Source of the DNA: Rhizobium oryzicola
GTDB lineage: Bacteria; Pseudomonadota; Alphaproteobacteria; Rhizobiales; Rhizobiaceae
Direction of reading: 5' to 3'
Assembly: GCF_030504645.1 (NCBI RefSeq)
Contig: NZ_JAUKWQ010000002.1
Location: 496,001-560,000, forward strand
Length of the DNA stretch: 64,000 nucleotides
In this document: one piece after another, positions 40,754-48,682 of the stretch
How positions within the stretch are numbered: the stretch's first letter is position 1
Layout: the number at the start of each line of letters is the position of its first letter
The notes under the pieces: model-generated
What the model was told of the DNA's origin: nothing
Seen by the model: the letters and a program-made list of their open reading frames with translations, nothing else
Databases searched by the model: none
Program-made: the position numbers and the translations under genes

Positions 40754-42099
40754 GCCACGACGCCCGATTCTCGATCATTCCCGGCTGGATCGTGACAGAT
40801 CCGCGCCTGAGAGGCCGCGATCTGCAGGTGTTGTGCCTGCTGGGTCGCCACACGGACAAGCACGGCTGGTGTCGCCGCAGCCAGGTGAAGATGGCGGACC
40901 AGCTGGGCTGTGCTCGCTCCACCGTGCAGGCCTCGCTTGACCGTCTGGGTGACATCGGCGTGGTGGAAAAGCATGTCGAGGAAAGCCGTGACGGGCGCGA
41001 CAGCGCGCATTCCTACCGCGTGATCTATGACGCGCCGCCGCCGGCTGGCTATGATTTCGATGCATATCAGATTGCGGATGATGAGGAAAATCATCCTATT
41101 TCGACGCCTGAAACAGGCACCCCCCCTGCCGGTATATCGGCACCCCCTGCCGGTCCAGAGTCGGCACCCCCTGCCGGTCCTGGATCGGCACCTATTAACG
41201 ACCCTTATTTAACGATCCCACCTAAACCAGAGAGACAGACGCGCGAGCGCGATTTCGACGGGATTTCGGAAAATGATCCGAAGGCGGCGCTGAAGACTTT
41301 CAAGCAGTGGTATCCGACATGGCCGACCTATGTGGATGACAGCGAGCCGAAAGCGCTGAAAGCGTGGATGGATCTTACGCTGGAAGAGCGCAATGAGGCT
41401 GCGGAACGGTCGGAAGCCTATATCGCGGCGGTGAAGGCGGCAGGCCGCAAATATGTCTGCTCATCGCCTGTCTATCTTGCCGAAAAGCGCTGGCGGAAGC
41501 TGGATGCGCTGGAAGCGGTCAAGCCGAAACAGGCTGGCACGGCGGCATCAGGCCGAACGGCTGTCGGTGTGTTTGGCCCGGCCTATGCGGCAGCACGCAT
41601 GCTGTCCTTGCTGGATGGTCCTGTTGATTTCGATTTGCCTCCAGACTTGCGCGAGCGGGTGCGGGCAACCTTCGAGGTGCATTCGCGGCGCGGCGGACAG
41701 GCAGGCCTCAGCTATCGAGAGCGGCTCGGCCTCGGCCTCGACGAAAATGGCGATCTGATCTTCCCAGATGACTTCGAGCGTCAGGAATGGCGTAGGCGTT
41801 TGGCGACGGAAGGTTTCCCGGAAGTCAATAGACTGCACGATGCGGCCAAGGAACGCTCGCATGTGACGGTGGATGGCGCCTTCGAGCGAATGAAGCTGCT
41901 TTGCGAATTTGTGCCCGTTGGATCTCAGGCATGGCAGCGGTGGCGCGAGCTGCATGAACTGCGAGGCTGGCCGTTTGTGCCGACGCCTGCGGGCATGAAA
42001 GGCGTCTATTTCCCGATTGGCGGGCCGGAAGGCCTGGAAGAGTTCGAGCGTGCGGCGCGCTCGTTGATGCAAGCGAGGGACGAAGATGATGCAGCATAA
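40750..42099 (+). CDS. Phage replication initiator, O-like winged-helix protein
   Basis: These 449 residues start with a winged helix domain (residues 8-85; LRGRDLQVLCLLGRHTDKHG, then MADQLGCARSTVQASLDRLG), as in lambda O-type initiators. A Pro-rich segment with an eight-residue repeat (SAPPAGPx, residues 122-150) follows, then a helical C-terminal region that probably recruits helicase. The repeat is encoded by 24-bp iterons next to an AT-rich stretch, exactly as the lambda origin lies inside gene O. Start at 40750 overlaps the methyltransferase stop. Confidence 0.75.
   Translation: MSHDARFSIIPGWIVTDPRLRGRDLQVLCLLGRHTDKHGWCRRSQVKMADQLGCARSTVQASLDRLGDIGVVEKHVEESRDGRDSAHSYRVIYDAPPPAGYDFDAYQIADDEENHPISTPETGTPPAGISAPPAGPESAPPAGPGSAPINDPYLTIPPKPERQTRERDFDGISENDPKAALKTFKQWYPTWPTYVDDSEPKALKAWMDLTLEERNEAAERSEAYIAAVKAAGRKYVCSSPVYLAEKRWRKLDALEAVKPKQAGTAASGRTAVGVFGPAYAAARMLSLLDGPVDFDLPPDLRERVRATFEVHSRRGGQAGLSYRERLGLGLDENGDLIFPDDFERQEWRRRLATEGFPEVNRLHDAAKERSHVTVDGAFERMKLLCEFVPVGSQAWQRWRELHELRGWPFVPTPAGMKGVYFPIGGPEGLEEFERAARSLMQARDEDDAA
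41116..41225 (+). other. Candidate phage replication origin (iterons plus AT-rich region)
   Basis: GGCAC-C(n)-TGCCGGT units occur at 41116-41133, 41139-41154 and 41163-41178, with a partial fourth unit from 41187. The last three are spaced 24 bp. Each unit carries GGCA/TGCC inverted ends. An AT-richer stretch with the direct repeat TTAACGA[C/T]CC follows at 41194-41218. All of it lies within the O-like gene. Confidence 0.6.
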
Positions 42100-42709
42100 G
42101 GCGCTGATGGGCTTTCCGATTGGGATCGCTCGCAAGGGCGAATCAATGCGCGGTGTGTTGCTGGAGCGGCTTGAGGCCTGCGCGGGGCCATGTGTGAAGC
42201 GGTGGTTTGCTGCGCGTGTGATGACTGGCCGCGAATTGGCTGTGGAAAACCAACTGGTGTCTTTGGGCATAGACGCACTGGTGCCGATGCGCAAAGGCCC
42301 CGATTTGAGGCGGCGCGGGCGCATCATTCCGGGCGTTCTGATGCCGGTCATCCATGGTTATGTGCTGGTCCATATGCCTCCAGAGGGGGCTGAGCTGGTG
42401 GCTTTGCAAGCTATCGATCACTTCATTTCCATCGTCGGCGGATACGAGAATCCGATGCCTATTACGGACAATGAAGTGAAGCGCTTCAAAGCCTTGGCGG
42501 ATGACGGCGCATACGACTGGGAGCGTCCGACAGGTAAAGTCTTGCGCTCTGGCGATCGGGCCAAACTCTATGATGGGCCGTTCGTCGGTATGGCCGGTGA
42601 GGTCATATCTTGCCGCTCTGATGGAAGGGGCGATGTCGTGGTGCTGATCGACATGCTTGGCGGGAAAGTGCCTGTCACCGTGCCTCTTGCAATCTGCGAA
42701 AAGCTGTGA
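42086..42709 (+). CDS. Phage NusG paralogue, probable antiterminator
   Basis: The 207 residues show the NusG pattern: an NGN domain (residues 38-145; KRWFAARVMTGRELAVENQL, HGYVLVHM, IVGGYENPMPITDNEV) and a C-terminal KOW domain (GDRAKLYDGPFVGMAGEVIS, then VVVLIDMLGGKVPVTV). NusG paralogues such as RfaH and LoaP act as operon-specific antiterminators. The gene is last in the early operon and lies just before a hairpin and a terminator that precede the late genes, so control of late transcription is a natural inference. Start at 42086 overlaps the replication gene by 14 bases; 42089 is an alternative. Confidence 0.85.
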   Translation: MMQHKALMGFPIGIARKGESMRGVLLERLEACAGPCVKRWFAARVMTGRELAVENQLVSLGIDALVPMRKGPDLRRRGRIIPGVLMPVIHGYVLVHMPPEGAELVALQAIDHFISIVGGYENPMPITDNEVKRFKALADDGAYDWERPTGKVLRSGDRAKLYDGPFVGMAGEVISCRSDGRGDVVVLIDMLGGKVPVTVPLAICEKL

Positions 42710-42813
42710 GAGTCATTTCGCCGTTGGACAAGCTGATGATCCTGCAGTGAGCCTCTGAGAACACACGAGAGTGTGGGGTGTAAAGCCCGAGGTCGGTACA
42801 CCGGTCAGCCCCA

Positions 42814-42848
42814 GCCTTGACGGTCCAAAGCGGACATCGACTCAAGGC
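42814..42848 (+). promoter_or_regulatory. Conserved-looking RNA hairpin after nusG
   Basis: GCCTTGA at 42814-42820 pairs with TCAAGGC at 42842-42848, and GTCC at 42823-42826 pairs with GGAC at 42832-42835 inside it. It has no T run, so it is not a terminator; it may be an RNA recognition element for antitermination. Confidence 0.45.
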
Positions 42849-42859
42849 CAGTGCGTAAG

Positions 42860-42961
42860 CTATGGTTTCTGCTCTAATAGCCAATTGATTGCGCGCCTAA
42901 TGAGTTCTCGGATGAGTTCATTGATGAAGCGTTTCGCTAGATGTTTTGCGATCCTGGTCAT
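42860..42961 (-). CDS. Possible 33-residue amphipathic protein
   Basis: An ATG at 42961 has a near-perfect AAAGGAGGT site three bases upstream. The product (MTRIAKHLAKRFINELIREL and a short tail ending EQKP) is a strongly basic amphipathic helix. It runs against the surrounding operon and has no known relative that I recognise. A single good ribosome binding site is the main support. Confidence 0.35.
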   Translation of the reverse strand: MTRIAKHLAKRFINELIRELIRRAINWLLEQKP

Positions 42962-43017
42962 GTGACCTCCTTTTGTTGCTTAGGAGGATTGACCGCGAAC
43001 AGTTGCAGTCACCAATC

Positions 43018-43040
43018 GGCGTCCTAGTGGGCGCCTTTTT
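43018..43040 (+). terminator. Intrinsic terminator ahead of the late genes
   Basis: GGCGTCC at 43018-43024 pairs with GGGCGCC at 43029-43035 around the loop TAGT, followed by five T. It ends seven bases before the HNH start codon, so early transcripts would stop here unless antiterminated. Confidence 0.75.
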
Positions 43041-43046
43041 GCATCT

Positions 43047-43400
43047 ATGGGTATGGGTAAGCTCAAGACATTTGCAGGAACAGTCCGAGCGATCGATACG
43101 CGAACTGTTAGACCGCCTCCAAAGAAGGCGGATGCTGATCTACTGACGCCGGAGCATCGCCAGTGGGCGAATGAGGTGAAGCGTCGTGCTGGCTATCAGT
43201 GCGAGGCTGTCGAGAACGGCATGCGCTGCCAGGTGAAAGCACCTGCAAGATTATTCGCGGATCACATCGTCGAGCGTCGAGACGGCGGCGCGCCTCTCGA
43301 TCCTCTCAATGGTCGATGCCTCTGCGGTTCGCATCATACCCGCAAGACGGCGGCTGCACGGGCAGTAAGGCTGGCATCCCGGCAGGGGGATGGGGTTTAA
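43047..43400 (+). CDS. HNH endonuclease
   Basis: The 117 residues include an HNH domain: Cys pair region (YQCEAVENGMRCQ), ADHIVERRDGGAPLDPLNGR with the central His/Asn, and LCGSHHTRKT with the last His. HNH nucleases next to terminase genes in long-tailed phages stimulate cos cleavage or packaging. The start may be 43047 or the ATG two codons later; there is no strong ribosome binding site. The gene is immediately after a terminator and opens the late region. Confidence 0.88.
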   Translation: MGMGKLKTFAGTVRAIDTRTVRPPPKKADADLLTPEHRQWANEVKRRAGYQCEAVENGMRCQVKAPARLFADHIVERRDGGAPLDPLNGRCLCGSHHTRKTAAARAVRLASRQGDGV

Positions 43401-43616
43401 TCTGCCTACCCGACTTAGGGTGCCTAACCGCACGGGTCCCATTCGCATACTTTTTTTGTACGTCGGCATATTTTCCCACCCGGTGCACTCGATTTGCCGG
43501 GCTCCATGCAAGTAGCGCCAATAAACACCAATGAAAACAGAGTGTTGCCCGCTTCCGCAAAGCGGAATTGGTAAAATTCGAGGGTTTATTCCCATTTTGG
43601 CTGGGGCGCTGGAACC

Positions 43617-44132
43617 ATGACCGACGAGGTGCAGCAGTTCGATCTCTTCGGCAATCCTTATGAGCCGGGTAGCCGCAAGCATGGGCGCCCCAGTCACGAA
43701 CCGACAGAGGCGACGATCGTCAACGTGATGGTGCTGCTGGCCGCCGGTCAGACGAACAAAGAAATCGGCAAGGTCCTCGGTCTCGATGTGAAGACCCTGA
43801 AGCGGCACTACGGCCACCTGCTCGGTCAGCGCGACGTGATGCTGAACCGCTTGCGCACGAAGCTGCGGACCGCACAGATCCAGATCGGTCTGGCCGGCAA
43901 CGCCGCGGCGCTCTCGGCGGCTATCAAGTCACTCGATGGTGTTGATGCTGAGCGGATCGAGCGAGAGCTGAGAAACCGCGCGGCCAATGCGCCATCTGGC
44001 AAAGGCTACATCAGCAAAAAGGAAACGCGCCGGGAGGCTGCGCGGAATGTCGGGGGCAAGTTCGCGCCTCCGCCGCCGCCGCGGCTGGTTGCAACCAACG
44101 GCCAGGCGATAGCCGCCGCTGAGGAAGAATAA
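43617..44132 (+). CDS. Terminase small subunit-like protein
   Basis: The 171 residues contain a helix-turn-helix (LAAGQTNKEIGKVLGLDVKT, then LKRHYGHLLG) and a helical middle, followed by a basic tail with a run of five prolines. Its place between HNH and the large terminase subunit supports the role of DNA recognition for packaging. The family is not firmly recognised from sequence. Confidence 0.7.
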   Translation: MTDEVQQFDLFGNPYEPGSRKHGRPSHEPTEATIVNVMVLLAAGQTNKEIGKVLGLDVKTLKRHYGHLLGQRDVMLNRLRTKLRTAQIQIGLAGNAAALSAAIKSLDGVDAERIERELRNRAANAPSGKGYISKKETRREAARNVGGKFAPPPPPRLVATNGQAIAAAEEE

Positions 44133-44138
44133 TTCATC

Positions 44139-45935
44139 ATGCGCTTCACCACGGCCTGTCCAGACTGGGAACGGCGCATCCTCGCGCGCGAAAGCCTGAT
44201 TCCGTTTGCACCACTATTCCCGGATGAAGCGGAAGCGGCGCTCGATGTCTTCAAGTCGTTGCAGGTCACGGACCTACCAACCTTTTTCGACAAGAAGCTT
44301 GGCCGGCATCGCCACCCGACTTTCGGGGAGACCTGCGACGACTGGGTGTTTGATTTCGTCGCCGCGATATTCGGATCGTATGATCCGGATATGGCGAGAC
44401 GTCAAATCGAGGAGTTCTTTCTCCTCATCGCCAAGAAGAACACCAAGTCCACCATCGCCGCCGGCATCATGCTGACGGCACTGATACGGAACTGGCGCAA
44501 CAATCAGGAGCTTTTGATCCTGGCGCCGACGCAGGAAGTCGCGGGCAATTCCTTCAAGCCTGCGGCATCCATGGTTCGTGCAGATCTAGAGCTTTCGACG
44601 CTGCTGCATGTGCAGGATAACCTGAAGCAGATCACCCACCTCACTACCAAGGCCGTCCTGAAGGTGGTGTCTGCCGATAGCAAGACGGCTTCTGGCAAGA
44701 AGGCAGCCTTCGTCCTGGTCGAGGAGCTTTGGCTGTTCGGCAAGAAGGCTGGCGCCAGCGGCATGCTGCAGGAGGCGACGGGCGGCCTTATTTCCCGGCC
44801 GGAAGGTTTCGTGATCTACATTACGACCCAATCCGATGAGCCGCCGTCTGGCGTGTTCAAGGAAAAGCTCGATTACTTCCGCGATGTGCGGGATGGCAAG
44901 ATCGACGATCCGCGCAGTCTTGGAATTCTCTATGAGTTCCCGGATGCGATGATCGATAGCGAGGCCTATCTCGATCCGAAGAACTGGTATGTCACCAACC
45001 CGAACATGGGGCGCTCGGTTCGTCAGGATTGGCTGGAGCGAAAGTTCCTCAACGTGCGCAGCGGCGCCGATGAGGAGGGCGACAGCTTCCAGGGGTTCCT
45101 CGCCAAGCATCTCAATGTCGAGATCGGCATGCGCAGCCGCGCCAACCGCTGGGCCGGTTCCGATTTCTGGCTCTTCGCGGAGGACGAGGAGCTTGCGTCT
45201 CTGCCGCATTTCGATGCGCTGGAGCGGCTGCTGGATCGTTGTGAAGTCGTGGCCATCGGTGTGGATGGCGGCGGCCTTGATGACCTTTTTGGCCTGACGA
45301 TCATCGGTCGTGAGCCGGAAGAGATCGAGGTTGAAATCAAGGTCAACGGCAAGATGACCAGCGTCTTCATGAAGCCCTGGCTCTCCTGGTCGCATGCCTG
45401 GTGCCATCGCAAGCTGCTGACGGCCCGCAAGAAGATCGCGCCGACGCTGCTGGATATCGAAAAGGCAGGCCAGCTGACGATCGTCGATAATGCGCTGGAA
45501 GATATCGCCTCGATTATCGAGCTGGTGAAGATGGTGAAGGAGCGCGGTTTGCTCGCCTGTGTCGCGGTAGACCCGGCAGGTATTGGAGATTTCGTCGAAG
45601 CTCTTGCGGTTCCGGATGTCGATGTGACCGAGGAGAACGGACTGCTCGTCGGTGTGCCGCAGGGCTTTGGCCTGATGAACTCGATCAAGACCACAGAGCG
45701 GCGTCTGTCGAATGGCCTGCTCAAACATTCCGGTGGACCTTTGATGCGCTGGTGTGTCGGTAATCTCAAGATCGAGCCGACTGCAACCGCGATCCGCGCC
45801 ACGAAGCAGACGGCGGGGGATGCCAAGATCGACCCGGCCATGGCGTTGTTCAATGGGTCCACCATCATGGTGAAGAACCCGGAGGCGCATGACCCGCGCT
45901 CGGCATACGAAGATCATGACCTATTGGTCATCTAA
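44139..45935 (+). CDS. Terminase large subunit
   Basis: These 598 residues form the DNA-packaging motor of the Terminase_1 family. The ATPase part has an adenine/Walker A region (LLIAKKNTKSTIAAGIML, about residues 92-110) and a Walker B region (AFVLVEELWLF, about 190). The nuclease part has acidic residues at VDGGGLDDLFGLTI (about 373) and VDPAGIGDFVEAL (about 477). It starts six bases after the small subunit and is followed by portal. Confidence 0.95.
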   Translation: MRFTTACPDWERRILARESLIPFAPLFPDEAEAALDVFKSLQVTDLPTFFDKKLGRHRHPTFGETCDDWVFDFVAAIFGSYDPDMARRQIEEFFLLIAKKNTKSTIAAGIMLTALIRNWRNNQELLILAPTQEVAGNSFKPAASMVRADLELSTLLHVQDNLKQITHLTTKAVLKVVSADSKTASGKKAAFVLVEELWLFGKKAGASGMLQEATGGLISRPEGFVIYITTQSDEPPSGVFKEKLDYFRDVRDGKIDDPRSLGILYEFPDAMIDSEAYLDPKNWYVTNPNMGRSVRQDWLERKFLNVRSGADEEGDSFQGFLAKHLNVEIGMRSRANRWAGSDFWLFAEDEELASLPHFDALERLLDRCEVVAIGVDGGGLDDLFGLTIIGREPEEIEVEIKVNGKMTSVFMKPWLSWSHAWCHRKLLTARKKIAPTLLDIEKAGQLTIVDNALEDIASIIELVKMVKERGLLACVAVDPAGIGDFVEALAVPDVDVTEENGLLVGVPQGFGLMNSIKTTERRLSNGLLKHSGGPLMRWCVGNLKIEPTATAIRATKQTAGDAKIDPAMALFNGSTIMVKNPEAHDPRSAYEDHDLLVI

Positions 45936-45944
45936 GGGAAACCG

Positions 45945-47258
45945 ATGGGCCTTTTCAGCTTCTTGAGCGGACGCGGATCTGCCACGGTCGAAAAATCGAG
46001 CGCTGGCGCGCCGGTTTCCGGCGCCTTGCCGATCCTGGGCTCAACCGCATCGGTTGCCGGTGTTCAGGTCAGCCAAGTCACGGCCATGGAGGTTTCAAAC
46101 GTCTATGCCGCCGTTATGCAGCGCGCCAAGGATTTTGCGCGATGCACGCCGCGCCTGTTCCCGGTTGAGGATGGTCGCAGCGGTGAACCGAACAAAACGC
46201 ATCCGCTTGCGCGGATCCTGAGGCGCCCGAACTGGGTGCAAACTTGGTTCGAATTTGCCGTGCAGATGCATGTCGCTTTCATCCTGCGTGGAAATGCCTA
46301 TGCGGTGATTTTGCGCAAGCCAGATGGCGATCCTCAGTATCTGATACCGGTGAACCCGGACAATGTGCTGGTGCTAGAGGCGTCGGATGGCCAAGTGTTC
46401 TACCAGGTCAATCGGAGCGGGCTGTTTCAGCTCGCCGTTCTGCGCGACCTTCCTGTTGCTATTCCTGCTGAGGACGTCCTGCATATCCGCAGCCTGTCGT
46501 TCAATATGTTGACCGGCGCGCCGACCATTGGACTGGCCAGCAACACGATCGGTATTGCCATGGCACTGGTGCAGCAGGCAGGCCGATGGATTGCTCATGG
46601 CGCGCGGCCCGCCGGTGTCTTGCAAAGCAAGAAGAAGCTGACGCCGGAAACGGCCGAACGGCTGCGTCGGCAGTGGGAAGACTTAAAAGCTGGCATCCAG
46701 AACGTTGGCAAGACGGCTATTCTCGAAGACGAAATTGAATGGAAGCCAATGCAGCTTACCTCGGTGGATCTGCAATTCATCGAGCAGCGCCGTCTGGCCG
46801 TTGAGGAGACGACACATTGGTTCGGCGTTCCGCTCTACAAGCTCGGCAATCTGGGCAGTCTCGGAAGCGTCAAGATCGATGATGCCGAACAGGTTTACGT
46901 CAATGGCACGATCATGCCTGACATCGAGATGTGGGAGCAGAAGCTCGAAATGCATTTCGGGCTTGATGATGCCGGTCTCGAAGCCGACTTTGACGAACGC
47001 AACCTGCTGCGCGCGTCGGAATCGGTCCGCATCAACAACCAGCGCCTCCGTGTGATGTCCGCCCTGGCCACGCCGAATGAATGCCGCCGCGAAGAGGGGC
47101 TGCCGCCGAAACCGGGCGGTGATGTTCTGATGTTCCCGGTCAATCTCGGTGCGCTTGGCTCAGACATTTCCGGAAGCCCGGCCGATGGCGCCGGCAGACC
47201 AGATAGCGGCACGCTGCCGGATGGCGGCAATGGCAGCAAGAAACCAGAGACCGATTGA
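45945..47258 (+). CDS. Portal protein (HK97 family)
   Basis: The 437 residues match the HK97-like portal family: SNVYAAVMQRAKDFARCTPR near the N-terminus, HPLARILRRPNWVQTWFEF, a MHVAFILRGNAYAVI segment, and FGVPLYKLGNLGS in the stem/crown region. It forms the dodecameric ring through which DNA passes. It starts nine bases after the large terminase and is followed eight bases later by the prohead protease. Confidence 0.94.
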   Translation: MGLFSFLSGRGSATVEKSSAGAPVSGALPILGSTASVAGVQVSQVTAMEVSNVYAAVMQRAKDFARCTPRLFPVEDGRSGEPNKTHPLARILRRPNWVQTWFEFAVQMHVAFILRGNAYAVILRKPDGDPQYLIPVNPDNVLVLEASDGQVFYQVNRSGLFQLAVLRDLPVAIPAEDVLHIRSLSFNMLTGAPTIGLASNTIGIAMALVQQAGRWIAHGARPAGVLQSKKKLTPETAERLRRQWEDLKAGIQNVGKTAILEDEIEWKPMQLTSVDLQFIEQRRLAVEETTHWFGVPLYKLGNLGSLGSVKIDDAEQVYVNGTIMPDIEMWEQKLEMHFGLDDAGLEADFDERNLLRASESVRINNQRLRVMSALATPNECRREEGLPPKPGGDVLMFPVNLGALGSDISGSPADGAGRPDSGTLPDGGNGSKKPETD

Positions 47259-47265
47259 GGGCACC

Positions 47266-48615
47266 ATGGACCTGATCAAAAAAGCCTATTCGGCCAAGTC
47301 GGAGGAGCTTGCAGACCGCCAGGTGCGCGTCATCGTGTCAACCGGCGATGTCGATCGCTCCGGCGAAATCATCATTCCTGACGGTATCCGCTGGGAGGCC
47401 TATATGGCGACGGGTGCCGGGCCCGTGCTGTGGAATCACAATCAGAACATGCCGATTGCCAAATGCGTGTCGATCGAGCGGCAGGGCAATTCTATCGTGG
47501 CGCTTGTCCAGTTCCCGCCGGAAGGTCAGGACGCGGATTCTGACAAAGTGTATGGCCGTGTAAAGTTCGGCTCTGTTCCCGGCGTCTCTATCGGTTTTCA
47601 GCCGGTATCCTCTGAGCCGCTCGATAAGGGCAACCCCGTCAAAGGCCCGCAGCGCTATCTGGCCTCGGATATGATGGAGTTTTCCTTCACACCGGTGCCT
47701 TGCAATCCTTCTGCTGTCGTCGTGGACAAGTCGGCGCGTGTACCGGTCTGGAAGGTGGGTGCTTCCCGCAATCTGGCGATTGGCAAGGGGCAGGGCGATG
47801 ATATCCTCGACCATGCCGATTTCGATAGCGACAGCCCTGACACGGTTCTCGCGCGCAAGGGCTTTCTTGCATACGACGCCAGCCGCCCGGATGCGCGGGA
47901 TGCCTATGTGCTGCCCTTTGCGAAAATGATCAATGGCCATCCGACGGTTGACCCTGATCTGCTCAATGCCGCCAAGTCGGGCCTCGAAACGGCTGGGCTG
48001 CCTGACGAGGTTGTGACGAAAGCCCGCGCAGTCATCGAACATTACGAGGGCAAGATGTCCACCAAGCCATCCATCATCAAGGCCGGCGCAACGGTCCAGA
48101 TCAAGAGCCTGAACCATGTCGCGGAGTTGGCGAGGATCCTGTCAAACCTCTCCTGGCTGGAAGATTGTATGGAATGGGATTGCATGTATGGCGGCGATGA
48201 AGCGAGCTTGCCCGGCATCCTCGGCGAAGGCCTGCAGGCACTCGGCTCTGCCCTTATCTCGATGACGCAGGCCGAGGTGGCTGCTCTGACCGATGATCAG
48301 AGTGAAGACGAGACAGAGGCAGTCATCAAGGGTGTCGTTTCGGCAGGCGCCTCACCCATGGTGAAGGCTCTCATCATGGCCCACATAAAGGCTGGCCGCA
48401 AGTTCTCGGCATCCTCCATCACGACGATGCAGGAAGCCTGTAAGGCCATCAAGGAAGGGCATGACGCCATCGCTGCCTTGATGGACGAAACCGATAGCTC
48501 CGACATGGGGCCGACTGACGCGTCCGCCACGGCCGACACGGTCAAGGCGATGACGCCCGCGAAGGTCAAACGCCTGCGCGAACTGGAAGTGCTGCGGCTC
48601 AAAACCGCAATCTGA
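47266..48615 (+). CDS. Prohead protease with a long C-terminal extension
   Basis: The 449 residues begin with an HK97-type prohead serine protease (residues 1-165; DRSGEIIIPDGIRWEAYMAT, VLWNHNQNMPI with the catalytic His, SVPGVSIGFQPV with the catalytic Ser, MMEFSFTPVPCNPSA). A further 280 residues follow, mostly helical and acidic, with no recognised fold. The tail may act as a built-in scaffold, since no separate scaffold gene is present. Start at 47266 follows a GAGGGCACC stretch. Confidence 0.9.
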   Translation: MDLIKKAYSAKSEELADRQVRVIVSTGDVDRSGEIIIPDGIRWEAYMATGAGPVLWNHNQNMPIAKCVSIERQGNSIVALVQFPPEGQDADSDKVYGRVKFGSVPGVSIGFQPVSSEPLDKGNPVKGPQRYLASDMMEFSFTPVPCNPSAVVVDKSARVPVWKVGASRNLAIGKGQGDDILDHADFDSDSPDTVLARKGFLAYDASRPDARDAYVLPFAKMINGHPTVDPDLLNAAKSGLETAGLPDEVVTKARAVIEHYEGKMSTKPSIIKAGATVQIKSLNHVAELARILSNLSWLEDCMEWDCMYGGDEASLPGILGEGLQALGSALISMTQAEVAALTDDQSEDETEAVIKGVVSAGASPMVKALIMAHIKAGRKFSASSITTMQEACKAIKEGHDAIAALMDETDSSDMGPTDASATADTVKAMTPAKVKRLRELEVLRLKTAI

Positions 48616-48682
48616 TCCCCGGCGACAGGCCGATCCCCAACAATCTGACCGACATCGCGCCGCGGGCGCCACGGAGAGACGC

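Larger units (their letters stand above)
42710..43046. other. Early-late boundary region
   Basis: This 337-bp stretch between the NusG paralogue and HNH gene holds a long-range hairpin (42814-42848), a possible 33-residue minus-strand frame, and an intrinsic terminator ending seven bases before the HNH start. It is the likely site of late promoter and antitermination control. Confidence 0.6.

Noticed and set aside
42988..43026. Possible leader peptide (TTG start after AGGAGG) ending in the terminator loop
   Set aside because: The ribosome binding site would be only one base from the start codon, too close to work; no codon bias supports it.
44586..45917. 443-codon open frame on the minus strand
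   Set aside because: Antisense to the terminase large subunit, with no start signal.
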